Counted from the first letter of the stretch, positions 7,994 to 14,715 are shown. The stretch: 18,216 bases of DNA from DATJXG01 sp035500455 (GCA_035500455.1 DATJXG010000392.1:1-18216), one strand, 5' to 3'. Notes: generated from the sequence alone by a model not told the origin. Numbers and translations: made by a program.

Positions 7994-9295
7994 ATGATCA
8001 CGCGAGTCCTGATTCTGCTCACGCTCGTAGGCGGGCAGAGCGCCATCGCCCAAAATACTTTCCACGGCAACCTTGCCCGCACCGGCGTATATGACTCGCC
8101 CGGGCCCGCCAAACTCGGGGGCGTGAAGTGGGTGTTCAAGACCGGCGGACCGATCGTGGCCTCGCCCGCCATCGCTGATGGCGTGGTCTATATCCCAAGC
8201 ACGGACACCTTTCTCTACGCCATCGATCAGGAAACCGGCAAAGAGAAGTGGAAGTACAAATCGCGCATGCCGATCGCCTCATCGCCCGCGGTGGCTGGCG
8301 GCTTGCTCTACTTCGTTTCCTCCGCCGGCAGCCTGGGGGCCATTGACATCAGCAATGGCCAGATCAAGTGGGTACTGCCCACCGAGTATGAGCGCAAGTT
8401 CGAGGCTAAGAATCTTCACGGATATCCGCCGGCAGCTCAAACCATCCCTGACGCCTGGGACGTCTTTACTTCTTCCCCGGCGGTCGTGAACGGCAAAGTC
8501 TATTTCGGCAGCGGCGATGGCAACGTCTATGCCGCCGACGCGCAAACCGGCGTGCTGCAATGGAAGTTCGCCACGAAAGACGTCGTGCACGCTTCACCGG
8601 CGGTAGTGAATAACACGGTTTACATCGGGAGTTGGGACAGCTATCTCTACGCCATCGACGCGGAGACCGGCCAGGAGAAGTGGTCTTTCAAGACAGGCGA
8701 AGATCCCACGATTCATAACCAGGTCGGATTCCAATCTTCACCGGCGGTAGTTGACGGCGTGGTTTATGTGGGCTGCCGGGATGCACACGTCTATGCCGTA
8801 GACGCCAGCACCGGCCGCAAGAAATGGGACTATCCAACCAGCAAATCCTGGGTCGTCGGCACGCCCGCTGTGCGCGACGGCATGGTGTACGTTGGCACCT
8901 CCGACAGTTCTCGCTTCATGGCGCTCGACGCCAAAACCGGCCGCCTGCGTTTCAACTTCGACGCCAAAGCCTACATGTTTTCTTCCGCGGCGCTGGCCGG
9001 TGATCTGGCCTACGTCGGCGACCACAACGGAAAGCTATATGCCATCGACGCCAAGACCGGCAAGCTGGCGTGGGAGTTCCAGACCGAAGGCGCGAAGAAA
9101 GATCCATTCAAAGTGCTGAACCCCGACGGCAGCCTCAAGCAGGAAGCCTTTGCGCCCCTGTTCAACGACTTCGAAGACATGTATCTGGACATCGCGCGAT
9201 TTGCGTCGATCGGAGCGGTCGTGTCATCGCCGGTGGTGGACAGAGGCGTAGTCTATTTTGGCAGCATGGATGGCAATCTCTACGCCCTGCAATAG
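7994..9295 (+). CDS. Exported PQQ-type beta-propeller protein (BamB-like)
   Basis: 433 residues with a Sec signal peptide (about 1-20, MITRVLILLTLVGGQSAIAQ); no lipobox cysteine, so probably free in the periplasm or secreted. At least seven PQQ-like repeat blades can be read from their signature Y-A-x-D-x-x-T-G-x-x-x-W, for example YAIDQETGKEKW, YAADAQTGVLQW, YAIDAETGQEKW, YAVDASTGRKKW and YAIDAKTGKLAW. Such propellers act as assembly scaffolds (BamB) or as PQQ-dependent dehydrogenase domains; no dehydrogenase active-site features stand out, so a binding or scaffold role is more likely. Start chosen by AGGAGAACGA before ATG. It is convergent with the TROVE gene. Confidence 0.92.
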   Translation: MITRVLILLTLVGGQSAIAQNTFHGNLARTGVYDSPGPAKLGGVKWVFKTGGPIVASPAIADGVVYIPSTDTFLYAIDQETGKEKWKYKSRMPIASSPAVAGGLLYFVSSAGSLGAIDISNGQIKWVLPTEYERKFEAKNLHGYPPAAQTIPDAWDVFTSSPAVVNGKVYFGSGDGNVYAADAQTGVLQWKFATKDVVHASPAVVNNTVYIGSWDSYLYAIDAETGQEKWSFKTGEDPTIHNQVGFQSSPAVVDGVVYVGCRDAHVYAVDASTGRKKWDYPTSKSWVVGTPAVRDGMVYVGTSDSSRFMALDAKTGRLRFNFDAKAYMFSSAALAGDLAYVGDHNGKLYAIDAKTGKLAWEFQTEGAKKDPFKVLNPDGSLKQEAFAPLFNDFEDMYLDIARFASIGAVVSSPVVDRGVVYFGSMDGNLYALQ

Positions 9296-9316
9296 CGTGT
9301 AGGGCGGGGCGTATGT

Positions 9317-9340
9317 GGGGGCGGTCTTCGACCCGCCCCC
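9317..9340. terminator. GC-rich hairpin between convergent genes
   Basis: GGGGGCGG, loop TCTTCGAC, CCGCCCCC, between the propeller gene (+) and the TROVE gene (-). It could end transcription from both sides; there is no T-run, so it may need Rho or act as a 3' stabiliser. Confidence 0.5.
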
Positions 9341-9360
9341 CGGTCCGTAGAGAGGTAGCC

Positions 9361-10679
9361 GGCTACATCTCCACAGTTTCCAACGCGCGGATGTACTCAA
9401 CCACCGACTCGCTCCAGCCGTCGATGTGCGTCCACTTGCCGTAGCCGACGCCATTCTTGTAGCTGGCCACGTTTACCACGTACCCCTTGCCCTTGGGTGC
9501 AGGCACGGAGTCATGGGCCTGCTCGTCGGTGATGACGATCAGGCGGTCGTAATGCTCCCTCTGCTTGAGCGCCCCCACCGCCTTGCCAAGGTACGTCGCC
9601 CCATGCTGCTGGGAGGCGTCGATGGCGTCGCGCAGCGCAAAGCCGCGCCGGGCCGGCACCTCGACCAGTTCGTTCGAGAAAGAAAACACGCCCACCTTCT
9701 CTCCGATCTCCCGTAGAAGTACGGCCAGCCCATAGGCTGCGTCGGTGCGCTGCATCTCCGAACGGCGGGAGAGCGGCGCGGTCATGGAGCCGGAGACGTC
9801 CACCAGTACGATGGTCTTGCCCGGCAGCTTCTCCGCACTTGCTATCGACTTCAGCATGGCCTGCTGCAGCGCCTCCTCCCACTGCGGGGCGTAACGCGCC
9901 GCAGCCAGGAATCGGAAAGGAAGGACACGGCCCGTGCTCATCGCGCCCAGCGCCGCCAGCACGAGGGCTTCGTCCACTCCCGCCTCGCGCATACTGCGCA
10001 GGTTGCGAAGCAGCGCCAAGGCGCCCAGTTTCTGTTCGCGCAGCAGCCGCTCCCAGGCCTCGCGCTTGTCAGCGCCCGAGCTGAGAGCTACCTCCCAGGT
10101 ATCAGGCACGTTGAGCCGTCCCCAAATTAGCTTCTTCCACTGCGCCGCCTGGGCCGCATCGCGGGGCTTGGCGTGCGAGAGGAAAAGCACGTCGCGCAGC
10201 TTGACCGGCCCGCCGCGATCGTACTTGGCGAGCTGATACTCGTCGAACTTGGGGAACGCCGCTGCCAGCCCCTTCTTCACCTGGCCGGAGAGCGGCACAC
10301 GCCCATCCCTCCAGTAGATGGCGACGAACTCGGCGAGTTCGTCCGCACGCTGGATGACGGCAGCAAGTGTGTCTCCCACAAGGTGGCGATGCGTTTTATG
10401 GCGCGCCATCTCCCGGACGAGCAGCAACGGTGCATGCCGCAGCTTCATCTGGCTGCGTGCCTCGAGGGCGAGTGCAGCGACCTTTTCGGCAGCGACCTTC
10501 GGCACCAACTCCGCGACGCGGCCCGTGATCTCGACTCCTTCCTCGTAGAACTGTGACTCCCAGAGCAGACACGCCAGCACCGACCGCCGCAGCTGAAGCT
10601 CGGAGGAGATGTGCCGCGTGGAAGCGCCTTCGTGCGTATGCGGCCCATAGTTGAGGTTGAGTGTGTTGAGTCGAGCCAT
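9361..10679 (-). CDS. rsr: TROVE / vWA-domain Ro60 orthologue (Rsr)
   Basis: 438 residues. Ro60-family proteins are rings of TROVE helical repeats closed by a vWA domain; they bind Y RNAs on the outer surface and misfolded RNA ends in the hole, and in bacteria partner with exoribonucleases. Here the N-terminal half (about 1-280) is helical, with LRRSVLACLLWESQFYEEG (about 30-48) and LRDVLFLSHAKPRD (about 161-174), both typical of TROVE. The vWA part has a full MIDAS: DVSGS (D294, S296, S298), GATYL (T362) and VITDEQ (D385). It is shorter than Deinococcus Rsr. Start fixed by AAGGAGG 6 bases before ATG. Y RNA candidates lie upstream on the same strand, supporting the assignment. A CTGA/ACGA-type tandem repeat sits just before its ribosome site. 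Confidence 0.95.
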
Positions 10680-10689
10680 TGTGCCTCCT

Positions 10690-10727
10690 TGAAGCAGTCG
10701 TTAGTCGTCAGTCGTTGGTCGTCAGCA
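10690..10727. repeat. Short degenerate tandem repeat before the TROVE gene
   Basis: About five units of a 7-8 base motif (on the minus strand CTGACGAC, CAACGACT, GACGACTA, ACGACTG) directly 5' of the rsr ribosome site. It resembles the tandem array at 17809-17872, which likewise sits between a promoter and a start codon. Confidence 0.6.
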
Positions 10728-10911
10728 TCAATTGCGAACAACGCGGTAAGTTCTTGTCCAGCGCGCAAGCGAAGTGGTCTGTTACTCTTCCGGCGATCGA
10801 GATGGCTTCTACGATCGCGGAGGATGTTGCGCCTTACCTTTCGTCCGGCACTCCATTCCCATTTTGGAACCGTGCTAACTGAAAACAGGCTCTCCACCGA
10901 TTCGTTCAAGC

Positions 10912-10917
10912 TATACT
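10912..10917 (+). promoter_or_regulatory. Candidate -10 box TATACT of the ORF6N gene
   Basis: TATACT lies 20 bases upstream of the palindrome and 58 bases before the ATG. No convincing -35. Transcription from here would read through the palindrome, consistent with an operator in the leader. Confidence 0.35.
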
Positions 10918-10937
10918 TTCATCCATCCTCAGCGCAT

Positions 10938-10964
10938 TTTGAGGTCGCAGATTGCGACCTCAAA
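10938..10964. promoter_or_regulatory. 12-bp perfect inverted repeat before the ORF6N gene (candidate operator)
   Basis: TTTGAGGTCGCA, spacer GAT, TGCGACCTCAAA, ending 11 bases before the ORF6N start codon. The same two arms with spacer TTT occur within the gene at 11176-11202. Position suggests an operator for the gene's own DNA-binding product, or an RNA hairpin hiding the ribosome site GGTAGG. Confidence 0.7.
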
Positions 10965-10975
10965 GGTAGGCAATC

Positions 10976-11533
10976 ATGAAGAAGCAAGCAATTATTCTCA
11001 GCAAGCGCGCAGATTCGAAGATCCTCCTGCTTCGCGGTCACAGAATAATCCTCGATGCAGATCTCGCCGAACTCTATGGAGTCGCGGTCAAGCGGTTGAA
11101 CGAACAGGTGAAACGCAACACCAAGCGCTTTCCTGCGGATTTTATGTTCCGCCTCACCGCCCGCGAACAGCATTCTTTGAGGTCGCATTTTGCGACCTCA
11201 AACGCCAGCCGAGGCGGCCGTCGCTATTTGCCGTACGCGTTCACCGAGCACGGCGCAATCATGGCGGCCACCGTGCTGAACTCCGAGCGTGCCATCGAAC
11301 TGAGCATCTTTGTGGTGCGCGCTTTTGCCCGCATGCGCGAGGCCCTGGCCGCCAATCAACTGATTATCACCAAGCTGACCGAGCTTGAACATCGGCTTCA
11401 AAATCACGATGCTGAGATCCAACACCTGGTGGAAGCGATTCGCCAGCTCATGGCTCCTCTCCCGCCCACCGGACGCCGCATCGGATTTGAGTTGCCCCCC
11501 GGTTCCGCGAAAGGCCACAGGAGGGTGAGCTAA
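10976..11533 (+). CDS. ORF6N-domain DNA-binding protein
   Basis: 185 residues. The ORF6N domain, common on phages and mobile elements, is clear from SKILLLRGHRIILDADLAELYGVAVKRLNEQVKRNTKRFPADFMFRLT (about 14-61) and RRYLPYAFTEHGAIMAATVLNSERAIELSIFVVRAFARMRE (about 82-122). A C-terminal coiled coil (about 124-157) probably dimerises it. It presumably binds DNA and may repress itself through the palindrome before its ATG. It is the only plus-strand gene inside the minus-strand Ro locus, so it was probably inserted there; it separates rsr from the ATPase gene. Start follows GGTAGG. Confidence 0.9.
   Translation: MKKQAIILSKRADSKILLLRGHRIILDADLAELYGVAVKRLNEQVKRNTKRFPADFMFRLTAREQHSLRSHFATSNASRGGRRYLPYAFTEHGAIMAATVLNSERAIELSIFVVRAFARMREALAANQLIITKLTELEHRLQNHDAEIQHLVEAIRQLMAPLPPTGRRIGFELPPGSAKGHRRVS
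11176..11202. repeat. Second copy of the ORF6N palindrome, inside the coding region
   Basis: Same arms as at 10938-10964 (TTTGAGGTCGCA / TGCGACCTCAAA) with spacer TTT. It encodes the SLRSHFATSN segment, a region that in other ORF6N proteins reads similarly (LRSQFATS), so protein constraint and the palindrome coincide. Confidence 0.8.
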
Positions 11534-11596
11534 GAAGTATTCATCTCCGACTGAGGCTCTCCGACATCCGCAATTGCGACGACGGCGCCCTCGGTC

Positions 11597-12853
11597 TCAA
11601 CGCAAGACTGCAAGCTCGCTTAATTTACGGTCCTCCTGCACCTGTTCGATCTCCAACAGTAAACCCTGAAACTCAGCCATGGTCTGCGCTGAGCCATGGT
11701 TTTCGACAAACCCCTCCGCCTCAAAGTCGGAAGCCGACGGAAAGAACCTGCGGTACAGTTCGATCTTCTGGCGGACGCTCGCCTTCCCCAGATATAGCTT
11801 GTAATCAATTCGCCCCGGCCGAAGCAACGCGCCATCGAGAGCTTCAATCCGGTTCGTTGTCATCATGAACAGGACGTTTGTGGGCGCGTAGAAACCGTCC
11901 AGAACGTTCAACAAACCCGAGAGAGTGACGCCGTTTCGCTCTCCAACATCGCCTTTCCCCTCTCGCGCCGGCAATTCGTCGCCCGGGCGCGGACTCGAGG
12001 GTACACGCACCTGGCCGCTCTTCATACAATCGATGTCCTCGAAAAGCAGCACTGATCTGGCCGGCACCAGATTGACCGCTGACATCAAAGTCCGGTCGTT
12101 GAAGTCGGCTAGATTCAGCGAATAGATCGACAGCCCGAAATGCGCCGCCAGCGCCGACACCAGCGAGGTCTTACCTGTCCCGGGTGGCCCATACAGCAAA
12201 TAGCCGCGGTGATATGGAACTCCCAGCCGTAAGTACCGCTGCTTCGATTTCCTGAACGTTGCCACGTCCTGTACCAGGTGTTCCTTTTCGCTGGGCTGCA
12301 GGATCACCGAGTCCAGCAAACGCGGCGCATAGCCTTCCACCGCATCCCAGCCGTCGTTGTAGGTGAACAGACGCGACTGCACGCCCAGCCTTCTGATGTG
12401 GCATCTCACCACATCGTCCACGAAGTGCCGCAGGAAGCTCTGCCTCCTCCCGAGCGTCCTGAAGGTCAAAGACTCCATACGCCTGGCGGTGCGTTCCCGA
12501 GTGTTCTCAGTGCGCGAGAACCAGACCTGAAACGGTCTTCCGCCATACCAGAACCAGTGACTGCCAGGAGCGGGGATGAGCACCACCCGCTCATTGCGGA
12601 TGGTAGTGTCTAGGTCAACTCGCCTCATCCTCTTGAGAAACTTCTGCTCCAGAAACCACTCTTTTACCCACACGAACGCCGCATCGTCGTCTTTCACCGT
12701 GATCATCATGGTGGTCTGGCTAACCAGCCAGTACCAGAGTCTTTGCGGTACGGCCCGCAGATACACCCCCAACCCGCCGATAATCATCAGCAGCAACCCG
12801 CCAGAGGCGAACTGGTTCTGGCCGGCCAGCATTCTTCTTAGAAGTTCCACCAT
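11597..12853 (-). CDS. BCS1-like AAA ATPase, membrane-anchored
   Basis: 418 residues. Layout follows the BCS1 family: an N-terminal membrane helix (about 18-33), a BCS1-N-like region (about 50-190: VVLIPAPGSHWFWYGGRPFQVWF, LTFRTLGRR), then one AAA domain. Walker A is GPPGTGKTS (222-230), Walker B LLFEDIDC (269-276), sensor 1 MTTN (331-334) and the arginine region LLRPGRID (343-350). BCS1 proteins translocate folded protein across mitochondrial membranes; bacterial homologues have no established role. It lies downstream of Y RNA candidate E and faces the same way as rsr, suggesting a link to the Ro machinery. The Shine-Dalgarno is weak. The frame is intact. Confidence 0.92.
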   Translation of the reverse strand: MVELLRRMLAGQNQFASGGLLLMIIGGLGVYLRAVPQRLWYWLVSQTTMMITVKDDDAAFVWVKEWFLEQKFLKRMRRVDLDTTIRNERVVLIPAPGSHWFWYGGRPFQVWFSRTENTRERTARRMESLTFRTLGRRQSFLRHFVDDVVRCHIRRLGVQSRLFTYNDGWDAVEGYAPRLLDSVILQPSEKEHLVQDVATFRKSKQRYLRLGVPYHRGYLLYGPPGTGKTSLVSALAAHFGLSIYSLNLADFNDRTLMSAVNLVPARSVLLFEDIDCMKSGQVRVPSSPRPGDELPAREGKGDVGERNGVTLSGLLNVLDGFYAPTNVLFMMTTNRIEALDGALLRPGRIDYKLYLGKASVRQKIELYRRFFPSASDFEAEGFVENHGSAQTMAEFQGLLLEIEQVQEDRKLSELAVLR

Positions 12854-12869
12854 ATTCTGAGTTTTCTAA

Positions 12870-12883
12870 CCGACCGAAGTCGG
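12870..12883 (-). other. UUCG-loop hairpin between RNA E and the ATPase gene
   Basis: On the minus strand CCGAC-TTCG-GTCGG, followed by TTAGAAAAC, 17 bases before the ATPase start. It may be a 3' end or processing signal for RNA E, or a leader hairpin. Confidence 0.4.
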
Positions 12884-12917
12884 GCTTTGCTGGCGCCATG
12901 TCCCCCAGCGGATCCAT

Positions 12918-13044
12918 CCCCGGGGAATCGAGCGACGACAGTTTGGTTCTGCTGCTCTGCCACGGAGTGCACCGCCCCAAAGCCGCGGCAGGAATCGACC
13001 CGGCGACCAACGGATTAGAAGTAACCCTCGCCTTCCTACCGGCG
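12918..13044 (-). ncRNA. Candidate Y RNA E (degenerate, tRNA-like)
   Basis: 127 nt by stem ends. It shares the closing pattern of RNAs A-D: outer CGCCGG with CCGGGG (5 of 6 pairs), then GG:CC, 3' loop GCTCGATT, inner GGCGAGGG with CTGTCGTC (7 of 8 pairs including G-U), then the heptamer TTACTTC. Inside are a T-arm-like hairpin with loop GTCGATT (12988-13004) and a D-arm-like hairpin holding GTGGCAGAGC (12954-12968), in the same permuted order as RNA A. Mismatches in stems suggest decay or divergence. The 5' region can also form a competing CCTCGCC/GGCGAGG hairpin. Weakest of the five. Confidence 0.55.
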
Positions 13045-13101
13045 AGGTTCTACGCTAAGTTCAATATCGATATGCACTTCTTCTGAAAATCCTCGGCTAC
13101 C

Positions 13102-13386
13102 TTAGTTGCGGCTGAGACCATTGTTGAATCCAACCTTGCCGCGCGCTGGTTCGACTTTGACGAGGAGCGCGATTCTCTCCTGTCCGAGCGGCTGGGTGTG
13201 GTGCCGTCGAGGTAGTCAGTGCACTCGGCGACCTTGAAGCGCACCGGACGCAGCTCTCCGTAGTCGCAAAAGATGGCCCTCCTCGCTCTCCCGGAAGCCT
13301 TTCTGCATGTGGACCCAGCGGCAGGTCTTGCAGAGGGATTCTCCTTCGTGAACCATCGCGCCTTTGATTCTGACTGTAGTGTCCAT
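13102..13386 (-). pseudogene. Four-cysteine small protein gene with two compensating frameshifts
   Basis: From ATG (site TTGGAG upstream) the frame reads MDTTVRIKGAMVHEGESLCKTCRWVH and continues to ESEE; then it is lost. Dropping one G from GGG at 13277-13279 restores AIFCDYGELRPVRFKVAECTDYLDGTTPSRSD; adding one base near 13179-13184 restores RIALLVKVEPARGKVGFNNGLSRN and a stop at 13102. The rebuilt protein is about 95 residues with four cysteines (CxxC, then C and C about 20 apart), like a small zinc-binding protein. I recognise no named family. Compensating indels about 95 bases apart fit either a recently dead gene or two sequencing errors. It lies between RNAs A and E. Confidence 0.6.
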
Positions 13387-13477
13387 ATTTGGGTACTCCA
13401 ACTTTGATCCAGCCGGCAACTTGCCGGGACTAGCAGTGGCCGCGGGCGCGACTGCCCTCGCCACACCTTTGTTTCAA

Positions 13478-13609
13478 GGCCGGGGAACAGGCGACAACGG
13501 CACAAAGGCGCTCTGCCACTGAGCTACACGGGCACAATTCCCGTGGCAGGATTCGAACCTGCGACCTCCCGCGTTTCAGGCGAAGTATCCGAAGTCTTCA
13601 CCACCGGCC
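13478..13609 (-). ncRNA. Candidate Y RNA A with circularly permuted tRNA module
   Basis: 132 nt. Outer stem GGCCGG:CCGGCC, bulged T, GG:CC, loop TGAA against GCCTGTT, inner stem GAC-TT-CGG:CCG-TT-GTC, then ATACTTC (13582-13588). The insert reads as a tRNA in permuted order: variable-loop-like GGTC, T arm GCAGG-TTCGAAT-CCTGC (13546-13562), acceptor CACGGG (13540-13545) joined through AATTGTG to CCCGTG (13527-13532), TA, then D arm GCTC-AGTGGCA-GAGC (13510-13524). The acceptor is therefore a closed hairpin and the RNA opens where an anticodon stem would be. Bacterial YrlA-type Y RNAs are known to carry a tRNA-like module. It starts 5 bases after the stop of the 13615-14352 gene. Confidence 0.85.
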
Positions 13610-13614
13610 GTACT

Positions 13615-14352
13615 TTACATTCGGCGGATCTCCTTCCGCCGTTCTTCGATCTGCGCAAGGATCTTGACGATCTCGGCGTGGTTGCACTGCCGCTTGCTGA
13701 CCGCCACCCGATTGCTTCCCCTGCGCAGTAGTACCTGGCCGCGCAGCGCCACATCCCACATCGGCAGGTAGGCGCCGTCATCAATCTGGTAGAAGCGATG
13801 CTTCACCAGATACCAATGACCATCGAGGCAGCGAAAGCTGGTGACGCGATCAATGCTGACTTCGTTCACCGGCTCCCGCATGAGCTGCTCTTTCAACCGC
13901 TGCCGCTTGCCTGTTCTTTGCTTGAAGCGCAGCAGACCCGTCAGCGGGTGGACATAGAATCCGTAAACCTCCGATTCCCGTACCGAGTCGCGGACCACAC
14001 GATTGTTGTCCACGAAGCATTGCGTTGTGACCATCCAGCGCAGGTGATCGAACACGTGCCTTCCCGTGACCGTGCGCGTATCAATTCCCCGGCGCAGCTC
14101 GCCGTTCACTTTGTCCCAAGGCCTGCCCAGGTTCTTGCGCAGCAAGCCCGTGAGCGGCGACAGAAAATCCGAGAAATCCTTGGGGTCGGCGTACTGCCGG
14201 CTGGCCGACGCGGAAACGAACTTTGTTTCATCCTCGTAGTCACTTTCCGGCATGTAGCTCAGGCGCTGGCCCCATTTGCGGTTATCACGAATGCCGCCGC
14301 GCCGCGGACGCTCGACGATCACTTTGTGAATATCAGGCCTCATCTCGTTCAC
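13615..14352 (-). CDS. Uncharacterised basic protein of the Ro/Y-RNA locus
   Basis: 245 residues from GTG at 14352; ATG at 14343 is an equally good start (MRPDIHKVIVERPRRGG). I know no functional assignment; the opening HKVIVERPRRGG and the body (FSDFLSPLTGLLRKNLGRPWDKVNGELRRGIDTRTVTGRHVFDHL, YGFYVHPLTGLLRF, DGHWYLVKHRFYQID, VSKRQCNHAEI) look conserved rather than random. It is rich in Arg, Lys and His with no membrane helix or signal peptide, so cytosolic and possibly RNA-binding. PLTGLL occurs twice (about 67 and 153), perhaps an internal duplication. It is bracketed by RNA C (44 bases upstream) and RNA A (5 bases downstream), so it is probably cotranscribed with them and may be a Y-RNA partner; that is inference. 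Confidence 0.85.
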   Translation of the reverse strand: MNEMRPDIHKVIVERPRRGGIRDNRKWGQRLSYMPESDYEDETKFVSASASRQYADPKDFSDFLSPLTGLLRKNLGRPWDKVNGELRRGIDTRTVTGRHVFDHLRWMVTTQCFVDNNRVVRDSVRESEVYGFYVHPLTGLLRFKQRTGKRQRLKEQLMREPVNEVSIDRVTSFRCLDGHWYLVKHRFYQIDDGAYLPMWDVALRGQVLLRRGSNRVAVSKRQCNHAEIVKILAQIEERRKEIRRM

Positions 14353-14395
14353 TCATTGTCTGTACGCGCTCGCCCGCGTTCTTGCAGCAGAAACC

Positions 14396-14563
14396 CGCCG
14401 GGGAACCAGCGAGAAGAGCCCGACTCGAGGCGCGAACTCTCCAGGTACCTTGCGCTGCGGGACTACGCCCCCGTCCCTGGAGGTCTGAAATCCTCGGCCG
14501 GACCGCCGTCCTGCGCGTCGGTCATCGTTGGCGCGAAGTATCTCTTCTCTTTTACCGCCGGCG
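14396..14563 (-). ncRNA. Candidate Y RNA C (large, unknown effector domain)
   Basis: 168 nt. Outer stem CGCCGG:CCGGCG, bulged C, GG:CC, loop TAAAA against GCTGGTT, perfect 8-bp inner stem GAGAAGAG:CTCTTCTC (14542-14549 with 14411-14418), then ATACTTC. The insert of about 115 nt lacks a recognisable T arm. Possible helices are GGAC-GGCG-GTCC, GAGG-ATTTCAGA-CCTC, GGGAC...GTCCC and CTCCAGG...CCTGGAG. It ends 43 bases before the next gene's start. Confidence 0.78.
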
Positions 14564-14568
14564 AAGCT

Positions 14569-14595
14569 GGCAGGGCGGGCCAAGCCCGCCCCGCC
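14569..14595 (-). other. Strong hairpin between RNAs B and C
   Basis: On the minus strand GGCGGGGCGGGC-TTG-GCCCGCCCTGCC, 12 pairs with one G-U. It lies exactly in the 43-base gap between the two RNAs, with no T-run. It is likely a 3' end or an RNase processing site for RNA B. Confidence 0.6.
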
Positions 14596-14606
14596 AATCA
14601 AAGTCT

Positions 14607-14715
14607 GGTCAGGGAACATGCGGTCACGGAAAGGGCTTGCGCCCGTGAGGATTCGAACCTCACAGCCCGAGGGCTGTTTCGCCAGAGAAGTATCCGTGTC
14701 CTTTCACCACTGACC
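14607..14715 (-). ncRNA. Candidate Y RNA B (T-arm module)
   Basis: 109 nt. Outer stem GGTCAG:CTGACC, bulged T, GG:CC, loop TGAAA against GCATGTT, inner stem GG-A-CACGG:CCGTG-A-CC, then ATACTTC (14687-14693). The insert has a perfect tRNA-type T arm, GTGAGG-TTCGAAT-CCTCAC (14645-14663), a 4-bp closed stub GGGC-GCAA-GCCC (14633-14644) in the acceptor position, and an upstream hairpin ACAGCC-CTCG-GGCTGT that competes by two bases with the T stem. No D arm. The whole closing pattern matches RNA A with different bases in the stems. Confidence 0.83.

Noticed and set aside
11521..11560. Possible sixth Y RNA (minus strand ATACTTC at 11534-11540)
   Set aside because: Neither the outer stem nor the GTTCC-type 3' strand can be found; it overlaps the end of the ORF6N gene.
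13500..13565. Ordinary tRNA gene on the minus strand
   Set aside because: T and D arms are in permuted order and the acceptor is closed by a 7-base loop; no anticodon loop lies between them.
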